The notes beneath the pieces were generated by a model. The model saw nothing but the letters and a program-made list of their open reading frames with translations, searched no databases and was not told the origin of the DNA. Below are positions 46,001 through 57,264 of a stretch of DNA of 64,000 nucleotides, piece by piece. The stretch comes from Gnetum montanum (Eukaryota > Streptophyta > Gnetopsida > Gnetales > Gnetaceae). A program made the translations under genes and the position numbers. The stretch spans positions 105,057 through 169,056 of the forward strand of contig MNCI01010105.1 of NCBI GenBank assembly GCA_015680685.1, written 5' to 3'. Positions within the stretch are counted from its first letter, which is position 1. Each line of letters begins with the position of its first letter.

Positions 46001-47815
46001 TAAGGAAATAATCGGGTTAGCGAAATCTAAAGTTCAAAGACCTAAGCGCCCAAGGGAACCTGCACCCGAGGTTAATCCACCGCAGATAAAGCATATAAGG
46101 TTCAAGTTGTCCGAACGTGGTAAGTGTTTTATGATTTATTATTATATTTTTTTTTATTTTACTTTTGTGTTTATTAGTGTTATATTAATTGTGAACTTAT
46201 AAATATTATCTGAAGCAACTCCTGAAAGAAGAAGGAAAGAATTAGCTCTGATTATGGAGGAAGAGGAGATCCCCACTGATCAAGGTAAGGAAGAAGCTGG
46301 TGTTAACGAAATCGAGGAGATCCGCATCTCTGCAGAGGAACGTATGGAAGAGTGTATGAAAGAACGTATGGACAAGGACCTCACTGGTGATCAGGATGGA
46401 GAGAATGAGAATATGGATAGCTTCTTTGAGGGGAGTTTACATCTTGGTGATTCATCGAAGTTGGATGACCAAGGAACATTTGGTATGTTTTATTGATTCA
46501 TTCTATGTTTTCTTGGTTTATTCTTTTCTTTTTAGTTTTTTTTTTATTTGATGACTTTATATTTTTATTTTTTTTTGTTACAAGACTTAGGTGCTGAAAC
46601 CACAGAGGCCTCTAGTGTTCGAATGAAAGTACCTATGTTAAAATCACCTGTTGAAACAACAACCACAACCGGTCCATCGTCTCCGAATGAACCTGACACT
46701 TAGATCGCGATGCCAAACAAAACAGATTTTGTTAAGAGCATAGTGAATGAAGTTGTTAATCGTATTCAAGAGGCTAATCGTATTCAAGAGTTCCTCCGTT
46801 TTCTTTGTTTGTTTTAATTTTGGATTGGCTAAGTCATGTTTCTTGTATTGATAGGGGTGAAGCTTAAATGGGACCCGTCTGAGGCAACCCATATTGATGG
46901 CCTACCTGAACTTCCTCCAGAGATCGGACAAGTTCCAAGGAAGATCTATGACACAGTCGCAGGGTGCATGGTACAAAACGCTAGATCTCTTTGGACTTGT
47001 AGGCACTTGATTGAACAGCTCTGGCTGCAAGTTCAAACGGCCAAAAAGAAGAATGCCAAGCTAGCAGAAGAACGAAATGATTATAAGTCTCGTTATGATT
47101 TTGCGACTGCTAGGCTAGTCGGGGATAGTACCTAGTGCACCTCCGAGATCACCTATGCTAGATACTGGAATATATTGAATAGCAAGGTAAAGGTGACCCA
47201 GGAGCTGGCTGAACGCAAGGCTCAAATTGATTTGTTGAACAGAAAATGCCAAGATTGGAAAGCCTTTACGGGTAAGGTACGAAAGTGGGGCCAAGACGAA
47301 AAGGACCATAAATATTAGTACAAGAAGTAGCTAAAAGAGGCATCCATTGAACAACGTTGATTAGAAATGTTCATGGAAGGTTTAGGTTTACAATCCTCCT
47401 ATAACAGATTCAAGGAATGCACTGAAGTGGAGGGATCCCCTAACAGAACCATCACTACTACTTCCGAGGAGGTATCTGTAGGTACATTTCCTCTTCAACG
47501 TCCTTCCTGGACGACGGTGGACAAGAGCAAAGTACTAGCCAACGTTGACTTAGGCCTTGAAGATGTGGATTGGTCATCTGTACCTAAAGAAGAAATTCTA
47601 CGTCGTATAGAATTTGGCCTAAGGCCTTCTTCTTCTATGAGTATTTGTCTTGCAACCTTTTGTTATTTTCTAGTTAATTAATTCTCTTTTTATTTGTTTA
47701 CTAATTAGTTGTTTCTTTACAGGGTCACAATGAGTATGATGATGGTGGCCCCAGTGGAGTGGGATAGGATGATGCAGATGAGCTTGGGGATCAAGCCCCT
47801 CCTGACGATGTTTAA
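43004..47815 (+). pseudogene. Antisense multi-exon gene in Tat element (T3 copy)
   Basis: Same gene as 30521-35293, here on the plus strand, antisense to T3 pol. Exons: 43004-43134 (131 nt, the same length as in T2; MGKGKHEKNKGKK), 44183-44633, 44712-44983 (272 nt, the same as T2), 45075-46119, 46216-46482, 46585-about 46790, 46855-47636, 47723-47815. E5 here has 12 nt more than T2 and keeps its GTATGT donor. Lesions differ from T2: one-base deletion in E2 (near 44204), a stop in E6 at a Trp codon, rearranged E6 donor, E7 donor changed to ATGAGT, a frame loss in E4 after HMLRDRA. The frame break near 45330 and the stop after HMLRDRA are shared with T2. Confidence 0.65.
44045..44100 (-). repeat. 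TAAACTA motif array 2 (T3), in intron 1
   Basis: Mirror of 34245-34315. On the plus strand it reads CAGTTTATCGTCTTAAC and CAGTTTAAGGCCTTACC. Confidence 0.6.
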
Positions 47816-48139
47816 GTTGACATATTATTGTTAACAAATTTGATCATTTTGGGTTGTAATTTTGTGGACTATGTAAAGAAAATGTATGAACATTGTTAAG
47901 ATTTAATATTATAAACTTATACATTTATACATTTTTTTGTTGTTTAAGTTTTAAGTTTTGTTTCAACTTTAACGACAATTGTAAACAAAGGTATAAAGAT
48001 AAAAGTTTTTTTTTTGTTGTTTTCTTATCTGAGTCTTTAAAAATAAGCGTAACTATGTTGGCAAGAATAAGATTGTAAATGAAAAGTAAACGAAATTATA
48101 ATTTGTAAACGAAAAGCAAACCGAATTTATAATGCAACA

Positions 48140-48415
48140 CGTTCTAGTTTTAGGCCATTTCGGGCCCCATGCACACTAGTTTAAGGCCATTTCGAGCCAT
48201 GTGTCAGTTGAAAGTCATAACAGCCTTTCAGGTCTACGCTCTAGTTTTAGGCCATTTTGGACCACAAAGAAATAAAAGGGGTTTGACCTGTTTTAGTGAA
48301 TTTTCCAATTGACCAGCCATTTCTGACCGTGGCTAGTTTTATGTCATTGCAGACATGTGATAGTTTAACGTCATTTCGGACGAGTAGTAGTTTTACGTCA
48401 TTTCAGACGTGTGTG
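48140..48415 (-). repeat. TAAACTA motif array 1 (T3)
   Basis: Mirror of 29925-30195. On the plus strand it reads TAGTTTTAGGCCATTTCGGG, TAGTTTAACGTCATTTCGG and similar units. Confidence 0.8.
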
Positions 48416-48424
48416 GGGAATGTC

Positions 48425-48757
48425 AACTATTTAGTAATTTTTTGATTTTTCATATTTTAACTTTAGGGGTAGGACTAATGGGTGTAATTTTGTATTCGAC
48501 ATCTCCTTCACTAATTACATTGAATGGTAATTCAGACCAGGAGACATCCAGGGGAATGGGCTCTATGTTAGTTTGTTATTATGTTCCTATGCTTTGTGAA
48601 GTTTCTATGTTTGACAAAGTATGTACAGTTTGGGTGGTTTCTGCGTCAAGTGAAGTTTCTTTTATTTCAAGAGGATCACGATTTATGAGTTGGTTGTTAC
48701 TTTGGTTTTCATTTGTTACATGTTCTTGCTTTGGTTGTTCAATGGTTGTGTCTTGTT
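48425..48757 (-). pseudogene. pro: Tat protease C-terminal extension (T3)
   Basis: Minus-strand text TTIEQPKQEHVTNENQ and IKETSLDAETTQTVHT matches the extension at 29585-29720 in T2. It starts within about six bases of where the other T3 piece (36938) stops. Confidence 0.75.
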
Positions 48758-49277
48758 CATGGTGCTCAAGAAAATGCTTCATCAAAGCAAACGAAGATGG
48801 CACGAGTAGCTAGTTTATGCGCTATGGGCATATAGAACGACGCATAGGACATTCACAGGTAAAACACCATATAGTCTTGTTTATGGTTCAGAAGTTGTTT
48901 TACCTTTGAAGTTGCAAGTACCATCCTTGAGGATCACACTCTCCGGACTCCTCGATGAAGGTCAAAACAATGACTCACACATTGTTGACCTGGATTCGGT
49001 GAAGGAGGAACGCACGTGCGCATTAGATCAAATCGAGTGGTACCAGAAGCAACAACGATGATGCCATCAGCATGACATTCACAAGCGCCCGATCAAAAAA
49101 GGTGACCTTGTACTTAAGGTGGTCCATGAACACTCGGACAAATTCTCAGCCAACTGGGAAGGGCCTTACTTGGTCACCAAAGCGTACGATAACAGAGCAT
49201 TCAAACTAGCAGACATGGACGGAAACGAGCTTGCACATCCAACGAATCATTTGTACCTCAAGTTGTTCTATGTTTGA
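48758..49277 (+). pseudogene. pol: Tat integrase C-terminal part, plus strand
   Basis: In one frame: VLKKMLHQSKRRWHE, stop, ALWAYRTTHRTF (from 48819), PYSLVYGSEVVLPL, a stop in a basic region, then GDLVLKVV and FSANWEGPYLV, HPTNHLYLKLFYV and a TGA at 49275-49277. This is the end of the integrase core and the GPY/F-type C-terminal domain of Ty3/gypsy elements. The catalytic residues upstream are missing because the left edge is a junction with inverted T3 sequence. Confidence 0.85.
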
Positions 49278-50395
49278 AGTCACTCAAGTATGCATTTGTC
49301 CTAGCGTCATGACGGTAAACTAACACCACCGGTCACACTCATAATGCACACTATCGTCCTGGCATCATGACGGTAAGCTGATACAACTGAATATCCTGGG
49401 TTATGATTCAAAACTAACACCATAGAGTGGTCCTAGCATCATGACCTAAAACTAATACCACAGAGCGTCCGGTATGACATTAAACTGCCACAGTTTTGTT
49501 CACTAGAGTCTGCTAAGACTATAAACTAGCTTGCCTCTTCATAGTCCGCCACGACTATAAACTAGCATCGCATCGTCCGCTACGACGATAAACTAGCAGC
49601 ATCCAACGGGTTATGACGAAAAACTAACCCATGACAATCTGCTAAGACTATAAACTAGCAAGATCATCTCTAGTACATTCATTTGCTGTTGTAATTCATG
49701 ACATTTCTTCATCAACGCCTGCCGCATCATTCATCACATCAGCTCTGACAACACTATTGCTGCTCATTTTGTTTACCTTAAGTTTCACATGGTACCTCCA
49801 TTTGCATCGACCACATTTGTGTCTAAAGTGTTCGCTAACTCATTCACTTAGGGTTTTCTTGTCTTCTTGGAGTTGTGTTTGCAAAATGACATCCAGTGGT
49901 GCTCGTACACGGATACACTTCATCACGGTGACAAGGTGCCACATTGTTTCTGACGCATGCTACCAGGTTAATCAATCTTTTCAAAAGTACATTCTCTGTT
50001 CCCGATACATTCTCCATTTCCCCAACACTCTCATTCCCTTTCCTACCCAATTACAGTTCCTAGATACACCCAATACACCCCAAAACTTTGAGCACACTGT
50101 TGCACGCTACGACACTCTTAAGCAATTGCAACACACAACACAGCACATGAGCATGAGTGCAAAATTGAAAGAAAGCTCTTTCCAGAAAAAAAAGAAAAAA
50201 AAAAGATCAAAGAGCAAAGAGCAAAATGAACCACAAGACCCTTGGCACTTCCCATACAAGCCCCAGGTGGGAAGGCAGTTGTCTTGGAAAGAACCGTTCA
50301 TGTCTCACACCATCATGTTTCACCTCACTGCGTGGCTTTGGTTGTCGAACAATGGATTCCCTTAGACATTCCACAAGGGTCTTGAAAAAAAATAT
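49278..50395 (+). other. Tat 3' untranslated region after integrase
   Basis: Holds a motif array at 49305-49660 (CATCATGACGGTAAGCTG, CTACGACGATAAACTAGC, GACTATAAACTAGC), then sequence homologous to 3740-4440 of T1, including the A/G-rich run at 50180-50225. It stops before any LTR. The fit with T1 shows both share a 3' end structure. Confidence 0.75.
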
Positions 50396-50815
50396 GAACA
50401 AGCTACTACTAAAATCAGAAAAGATTGCAAAATGCCATATGATATTTTAGTAACAATAGGTTTACATTAAGGGTTTGCACTTAGTCTATGGATGAATTAA
50501 CAAAAAATAATAATAATGAAGGATGAGATCTCTCTATTTGCATCTACCTAGTGAATACAACTCAAGAAAACATTGTTTCTAAGATGAAAAAGTCAAGACA
50601 TGCTCTAAAATAAAAAGACTTAAAAATTAGTAAAAGTAATATAGAATATATAAAGTTCTAGTAAAATCATAAATAGTGATGAAATAGAAGTAACAATTCA
50701 AGGCTAAGTAAAGTATCCTTACAAATAGTTGTGCTACCTACAATCAATGTTCCAATCAAATGGTAAAATTAATAAAGATGTAAGAAATAAAATTGAGGCA
50801 GAATGTTGAAAATAG
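50396..50815. other. AT-rich DNA, nothing recognised
   Basis: No long frame, no known motif. Probably decayed repeat sequence. Confidence 0.5.
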
Positions 50816-51025
50816 TAGAGGTAGATAATACTCTAACAAAAGCACTTAACAGGGTGTTTGAACTTTCACCTTTAATTCATCTATACTCTTTCAATGGCCT
50901 TCCAATTTTTTACAATACTACCTTATCCACAAATGTGCATCTATATAACACAATAGGGTAAATAACTATTTGAAACATTTGTTTCATAACCTTTCAAGCC
51001 CATAGTCCTAATGTCTTATGTTTGT
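50816..51025 (-). pseudogene. LINE fragment (downstream of RT)
   Basis: On the minus strand IVIYPIVLYRC and NWKAIERV resemble the PIVLYGCE-type segment that follows reverse transcriptase in plant LINEs. It lies immediately left of element E, whose right flank begins with more LINE on the same strand, so it is likely the interrupted remainder of one LINE. Confidence 0.5.
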
Positions 51026-51823
51026 TGACAAATCATCGTTTGTTAGGCCCCAATATTTGGTATGCAATATCGTGGCCTGAATATGATATCATATGCACGA
51101 TATCGTGATTCCTATGTTAGCCTATAAATATATCACTTAGGCGCACATTTGGAGAGGATGTTAAGTTTGAAGTTCTTTTCTTTTGGCAGTTTAGTTTTTA
51201 GTTTCCTTCTTCCAAGCTAGTTATTCCCAGTGCATGTCTACAGTGTGATGTTTGTAATTGTACATCACATTTGTTTGAGTATGACATACTTGGACATGTG
51301 CATGCTCAACAATAAAGATCAAGATTACTTTCATCATTGCAGCATTCACTTAGATTAATTTTGTTGTTTTAACTATTTAATGTCTTCTTTAGTTGACAGT
51401 TCTATTTATTGTTATTTACTTTTTTTGTCATTAAGCGAAATGTGTACGCCTTAATCACAAGCATTTAAGTGCAAATACTTAGCACGCCTAGCAGTAATCC
51501 CATAAAGTCCAAGACGTGTATGGACGGTTAAGGATAGATACCATCGTCATAGGCTAATTTAGGTTTTTCTTCCATTATTAGTTTAATCAATTTATCTTTT
51601 CTGTTATCAAGAGTAATGTAGAATTAGGACAACATAATATGCCTCACTCTGGACTAAACCATACGTGACAAAGCTACCACTAGTCCAAGTGGGAAGACAG
51701 TGAACTGCGATCAACGTATAACTATCTAGGTGCCACAAATAGTCCATTCATAGAGTTCGACCAAATCGTGCATACACGCTCGTATTCATATTGTTAAGCA
51801 TAAGGGTACCTTGCCGCTTATCA
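51026..51823 (+). mobile_element. 5' LTR of element E
   Basis: TGACAAATCATCG to GCTTATCA. A TATA-like CCTATAAATATATC lies near 51121-51134. U3 is rich in ATATCG/GATATC words. Differences from the 3' LTR are frequently CG against TG or CA. Confidence 0.9.
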
Positions 51824-51824
51824 T

Positions 51825-51842
51825 TGGCGCCATTGCCAGGGA
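51825..51842 (+). other. Primer-binding site, tRNA-Asp type (E)
   Basis: TGGCGCCATTGCCAGGGA, 16 of 18 bases complementary to the plant tRNA-Asp 3' end, beginning one base after the LTR. Confidence 0.85.
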
Positions 51843-51882
51843 TGGTGCTAGTCATCTAGATTAGTTATATTACACAAGATCG

Positions 51883-54240
51883 TTGTATAAGGGTATTAAT
51901 GATATATCTTTCAAGAAGTGTTCAAAAACACACCACAAATCGACAACAATGTCTCACTCATGTGTAAATGATTATGAACCATATAGCACACTTGTTCATT
52001 GGATAACTAACAAAATATACAATGAAGAAGAGTGGAGTGATTCACCTTATCAAGAAGGGATTTTTCATGACCATGGCCACCCTAACGACACTCAAAGACT
52101 ACATTCACCTAAGGCAAACAATCTTGAAGAAGATGATATAAGTCCTAAACTAAGGGAGGCCTCAAGGCCTAATACCTCCTCAATACTTAGCAACAATAAA
52201 CTAAGGGACCTTGAGGAACATTATAGAAGCCATGGCTATCCTACTAGTTCCTCCTTTTCATCTTTTCCCTCAACTTCAATATCTAGTTCTGATGAAGATG
52301 AACGTAGGTATAGAGATAGAGCTCCACAAAAGGGTCAGAATAAAAGAAAAAATCAAACCCACAGACATACTCAAGGTCATCAACATGAACACAAGCCCCA
52401 TCATCACCATCAATCAAATAGAGATTTTAATCACAAATTTTCTGATAATGATAAACCTTTGTTAGTCCCTAAAAGCCTAATGCACATCATAGAGGCCACT
52501 AAGATATCTCATAGGCATCATAAGTAGAGTCGACTACCTAAGCTCGACATGAATAATATTTCAAAATTTGCAGGAGGCTATGATTTAGATCCATAACATC
52601 ATTTACAAGCCTTCCATGAAGCATGTGTGCTTAACAATGTGGACAGTAAATGGCAAAAGCTTAAGCTCTTTCCTAGGACACTAATTAATAAAGCCGAATC
52701 GTGGTATAGATCATTAGAATCAAATTCAATCAAATGATGGTCAACCATGTTAGAACTTTTTACTAAAAGATACCAAACCTATGTGCAAGTGTCCCCCTTA
52801 AGAAGACAAATCCAAAGATGGAAACAAGAACATCAGGAACCCTTGGACATGGCCTTAGATAGATACTATGACTTATCAAATAAATGTCAAGGTCATAGGT
52901 TTTCCGAGAAAGAGCAAATACTCCACATTATAGATGGGCTTAGCAATGAAATAAGGGTGAACCTTGGAAAGTATGTCTCAGGATAACTATATAAGCTCCA
53001 AGCCCACCAAGTCAAAGAACAAATAGAGCGTTTGGCAAAAGAGGAGAGAGAATTATCTAAATGGAAGAATGCCAAAGTAATTGAGCAGTGATGAGACGTG
53101 ATATCGCATGGGTCGTAATATTGTGGTATGCCGCAAAATCTATAAATAAGAGGTTGCTCTCCCTTGTTTCCTCATCCTAGGCTAGACAGTAGGGAAACTT
53201 TGGCAGATTGATCACTCCAGAGATAGAATATTTTCCATGTGCTCGCAGTAGGAGTCCTAAAGTGAACAGATCTTTATTTGAGCAAACATTGTACCTGAAC
53301 ACAAGTTTGTGTACGGCAATAAAGACGAACTTCCTAGATAAACCTTGCAGTGCATGGAATAGGCTAATTAGGATTTTATTTATTGTTATTTAATGTTTTT
53401 CATTTAATGCTTTATTAGTAATTAAATCTCTCTCAACCCTTCTCTCCTAGTTAAGTGCCTCAGTACGACCGCTTCAAGCATGTGCATTACGCGTGGTGAT
53501 CCCAACAACGATTGGCGTTTGGTAGCCACGATTGCATTGGTTCAGGGTGTGTACGGTAAGTGGGAACAGATGCTGACGCTAGGTTAATTTAGACTTAGTT
53601 CATTAGTTAGAGTTAGTTAGTTAATCTCTTCAACCCTTTACCTCATCAGCTTAGGAGAAAAACATAAAAACTATAAAAATCATATACCTCGGACTTACTT
53701 AACCATACACTGTGACAACTACAAGTAAGTCTGGGAAGACAACGAATGATTAACCTTAAGTGTTCCATGAGGTGTGTAGGTACTTAGTCTGTAGAGTTCG
53801 ACTGGATCGCGTGTGCTACACTCGTATTCATATGGTTGAGTGTAGGGGTACCTCACCACTCATCAAGCAAGATCCAACTCTAGAAACAACAAGGATCCAA
53901 AACTATGATGAAGAGGAAGTAACCAATTTTGAGAGGGTGATACAGTCCAAACCTTTGCCAATACAGAAATCAATAGATGAAATTGAGGCAAAGCATAACA
54001 AGATGACCGTATGGGCAAATGAACAAAGGGTGAACTTAGAAGACACTATCAGGGAGAGGGTAATCCAAAATAAACCTGGCAATTGAAACAAACAAAGAGC
54101 ACAGAAATTAGAAATAGTTAAGAACACTATTCAGCAACCGGGGAGAATGGCTAAGGGTAATAAGGCCAAAGGCTCAACTACAAATAATGAGGATGGATGT
54201 GATGTTTGTTAATATGACCATCCAAAGGGCCATTGCCTAG
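51883..54240 (+). pseudogene. gag: Athila-type gag (E), split by a solo LTR
   Basis: A frame opens near 51883; a 214-codon stretch (to 52527) is Ser-rich, then His/Arg-rich. The capsid core (LDMNNISKFAGGYDLDP near 52540, HLQAFHEAC, SWYRSLESNS, MLELFTKRYQTYVQ at 52747) runs to about 52985 with single stops. A solo LTR interrupts at 53089-53865. Coding resumes with QDPTLETTRIQNYDEEEV and reaches a zinc-knuckle-like C-x2-C-x3-H-x4-C (CDVC-stop-YDHPKGHC, near 54197-54235). Confidence 0.75.
53089..53865 (+). mobile_element. Solo LTR nested in element E
   Basis: TGATGAGACGTG to CCACTCATCA, 777 bp, flanked by AGCAG (53084-53088) and AGCAA (53866-53870), a four-of-five match. Its layout is like the E LTR (ATATCG words, TATA-like CTATAAATAAG near 53140, similar 3' end), but the sequence is clearly another subfamily. 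It arises by recombination between two LTRs. Confidence 0.8.
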
Positions 54241-55580
54241 TCTTGTCACATCTATATGAGCATTGGGTAGGGAAGCTACATCCAAAATTCATACAAAGGT
54301 ATCGATTTAGGCGCATCCTTGTTCCACAAGGTAATGCGTTGACCAATTGGATGTTTTTAGAACTAAGCAACTAAATAAATTATTGGAAGAAAATAAAAAT
54401 GTGGCAAGGGAGAAAGAACAAGTTGATTGGGATGCTTCCAAGGCACAAGCTCAAACATATGCACATGCTATTCTCTCAAGGCCTTATAGGAGGAGAATAA
54501 ACAACTTGCTACTGAAAATCTTTGGTTAATGACAATTGAGAAATAGAAAAATGTTCTTGAAGAAAGTTTCCAATAGATGCAAGAATAATTAGTATGGGTC
54601 AACCAAGATATGAATCACTTGGCCATGGAAAATAGAACCCTCTCCATGGAGGAGGTCCATGCCATCCGAAAGATGGCAATAAAGATCAGTGCACGGGAAA
54701 GTGAGGCCAAAAAGCATGAGAAGTTAAAAGAGCACTTCTGTGATTAAGTGGGGATGTACAAAGAAATCATCAAAAAGGAGATCCATATGGCTAAGGCTCA
54801 CACTAAATTTTTCAGTGCTCAACACACTGATTGGTGAGCCATATTAGATATATATGCCTTCGTCCACCAACCAGAACTGAAAAGCTAGGACCTATAGGTT
54901 CAAGACTTAACATAGTACATGGAGCTGGCAAATCTATGATATGCTAACTTAGCCATGTTAACAACAAGGCACCTAAGAAATGAGCTTGAGAAATAGGTAG
55001 TCATCACTTATGCTAAGTACGAGACAAAGTTTGCCGAACATAAGAAAACGTTGCAAAAATTAGAAGTTGCAAACTTTGAATTAGAAGTGGTCAAAGCAAG
55101 CTACCATGACCGAAGAGATGTACCAACAAACTTGGCTTGAAAGTTAACAAATTACCATGAATTACAAGATAAATCCAAAGCCTATGAGGAGGAATGACGA
55201 TTGTTTGCTGTGTGGTATGTCAAAGCAAACTAGATGTTTCCACAATTGTCGTGTCCGTGGGAGGTGCTAGCTCCATCAAACATTGGGACATTAGCATGGA
55301 TTGTGCATGATCCTCAGATTGAATAAGAGAAATTACAAATGCTTCTCACACATCAACAATCTCAAAATCCTATAGTACTAGACAAAGGGAAAGCACCAAT
55401 GGAGGAGCCACCACCTTCAGGAACCACATGAGTTCCAACATTTTGTGTTTTGTGTCCAAGTCTTCTGTTTCCCATACTATGGCATGGCTAGTCAATATTA
55501 ATCAATAATTCCATACCTTCATAATGTTTTGTAAGGGGCTTTTCTTTCATTGTATTAACTTGAGGATGAGTTTTTATTTA
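54241..55580 (+). pseudogene. Coiled-coil-like reading frame of unknown function (E)
   Basis: Short open pieces in changing frames encode Glu/Lys/Gln-rich text: LNKLLEENKNVAREKEQVDW (54365-54425), MNHLAMENRTLSMEEVHAIR (about 54610), ISARESEAKKHEKLKEHF, KYETKFAEHKKTLQKLEVAN (about 55015), and a C-terminus GKAPMEEPPPSG then TGA (about 55430). Heptad-like spacing suggests a coiled coil. About fifteen stops interrupt it, mostly explainable as CAG, CAA, CGA or TGG changed by transition. It replaces pol in this element. Family not recognised. Confidence 0.5.
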
Positions 55581-55592
55581 ATCATGGGGGTA

Positions 55593-56390
55593 TGATAAAT
55601 CGTGGTTTGCCAAGCCCCAATATTGAGTACGCGATATCGCGGCCTAGATACAATATCGTATACATGATATCATGATTCTTGTGTTAGCTTATAAATATAG
55701 CACTTAGGTGCACAATTGAAGAGGATTTTAAGTTTAAAGTTCTTTTCTTTTGGCAGTTTGATTTTCACTTTCTTTCTTCCAAGCTAGTTATTCCCAATGC
55801 ATGCTTACAGTGTAATGTTTGTAATTGTACGACACCTTTGTTCGAGTGTGATGTACTTGGACACGTGCATGACCAGTAATAAAGATCAAGATTACTTGCA
55901 TCATTGCAGCATTCACTTAGATTAATTTTGTTGTTTTAATTATTTAATGTCTTCTTTAGTTAACAGTTCAATTTATTGTTATTTACTTTTCCTATCATTA
56001 TGCAGAATGTGTATGCCTTAATCATGAGCATTTAAGTGCAAATACTTAGCATGCCCAACAATAATCCCACAAAGTCCAAGACGTGTACAGATGGTTAAGG
56101 ATGGATACTATTACCATAGGCTAATTTAGGTTTTTCTTCCATTATTAGTTTAATCAATTTATCTTTTCTATTATCAAGAGTAACGTAGAATTAGGGCAAC
56201 ATCATATGCCTCACTCTAGACTAAACCATACGTGACAAAGCTACCACTAGTCTAGGTGGGAAGACGGTGAATTGCAATCAATGTATAATTGTCTAGGTCC
56301 CACAACTAGTCCATCCATAGAGTTCAACTGGATCGTGCGTACAAGCTCGTATTTGTATGGTTGAGCATAGCGGTACCTTGCCTCTCATCA
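55593..56390 (+). mobile_element. 3' LTR of element E
   Basis: TGATAAATCGTGG to CCTCTCATCA, exactly as long as the 5' LTR. Preceded by a short G-run (CATGGGGGTA), a weak polypurine tract. Confidence 0.9.
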
Positions 56391-56504
56391 TTTGTGTTTA
56401 ACTATATAGACAGTTTTTATTCCTTCTACAATTATTTCCTTAATGTATTAATCTCATCTATGAAACCACAAATAAACAAAGATGATGATGATGGTGAATG
56501 GTGA

Positions 56505-56575
56505 AAAAAGAACTCATGTAGCTTATCCATTTTCTTGGGACAAGGCTACAATGATGATGATGATGATTAATCTCA
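56505..56575 (+). mobile_element. RTE-type LINE 3' tail, plus strand
   Basis: GAACTCATGTAGCTTATCC, then TTGGGACAAGGCTACA, then ATGATGATGATG. This is the common plant RTE-LINE 3' end with a trinucleotide tail. An additional GATGATGATGATGG lies at 56480-56494. Confidence 0.55.
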
Positions 56576-56739
56576 TCTATAATTATTCACATATTGAAAA
56601 CCAAATGATATAAACAAGTCCATAATTGGTACATTGTGGTTACCAAATTTAAAATTATACTTTATGTTTTTTTGTATCTCATATCATGATTTTAGTTTCC
56701 TTTACATTGACTTGAAAACTAGAAGAAATGCAAAATTAT

Positions 56740-57264
56740 TCTAAATTGTACAACATATTAAACATTCTTGTCTCATAATTAGATATTAAAGCAACATCAT
56801 CTCCATAAAGAGGTAGGTTCACAAATTGAGAACCTATTTTTATAGCTATGTTTTCTATTACACGTTTAATCCTACAACTCATCAATGAAGAGGAAAAATA
56901 GAATTAGAGATAAATAATAACCTTATTTCACCCCAATTTTTCTCAAAAATTTAAAATTGTATTTTTGATTTACTATCTTTGAATTCACTAATAACTTCTT
57001 TATATAGTTTTTAAGTTATAGTTATGAGTTCTATAGGGAGTTTTATTTTATAAGTCATAATTTTTTTCCAACTCACTAAATCATAAGCTTTTGTAAAATC
57101 TATAAAGCAAACAAATAATTTTTTATTAGCCTTCTTTGCAAGTTTGTTGCAATGTCTAAGAGTGACAAGATAATCAACAGTAGAATGGTTCTATCTAAAA
57201 CTTTCTTAGCAAATTACCCTGATGTTATTTGTTTCTACCTAATTACTTATTGTTTCAAGAATAA
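56740..57264 (-). pseudogene. LINE reverse transcriptase fragment
   Basis: Minus-strand text in family order: NHSTVDYLVTLRH (near 57190), LFVCFIDFTKAYDLVSWKK (near 57120-57065), KIGVK-stop-GYYLSLILFFLFIDEL (near 56940-56880) and LPLYGDDVALIS (near 56815-56780). These are the conserved blocks of non-LTR reverse transcriptase, with a GDD box instead of ADD. Several frameshifts. Its continuation is probably 51025-50816, interrupted by element E. Confidence 0.75.

Larger units (their letters stand above)
42330..48757. repeat. Large inverted repeat, right arm
   Basis: Inverted counterpart of 29579-35957. The right end stops at the word CTTGTT, where plus-strand integrase begins. Confidence 0.8.
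51026..56390 (+). mobile_element. Complete non-autonomous Athila-related element E
   Basis: Two LTRs of 798 bp each (51026-51823 and 55593-56390), both starting TGA-AAATC and ending ATCA, flanked by the 5-bp duplication TTTGT (51021-51025 and 56391-56395). The primer site is tRNA-Asp type. The interior codes for a gag related to C and D and then a Glu/Lys-rich coiled-coil-like protein. There is no recognisable protease, reverse transcriptase or integrase. A solo LTR of a related family sits inside gag. It must have moved with enzymes from another element. Confidence 0.9.
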
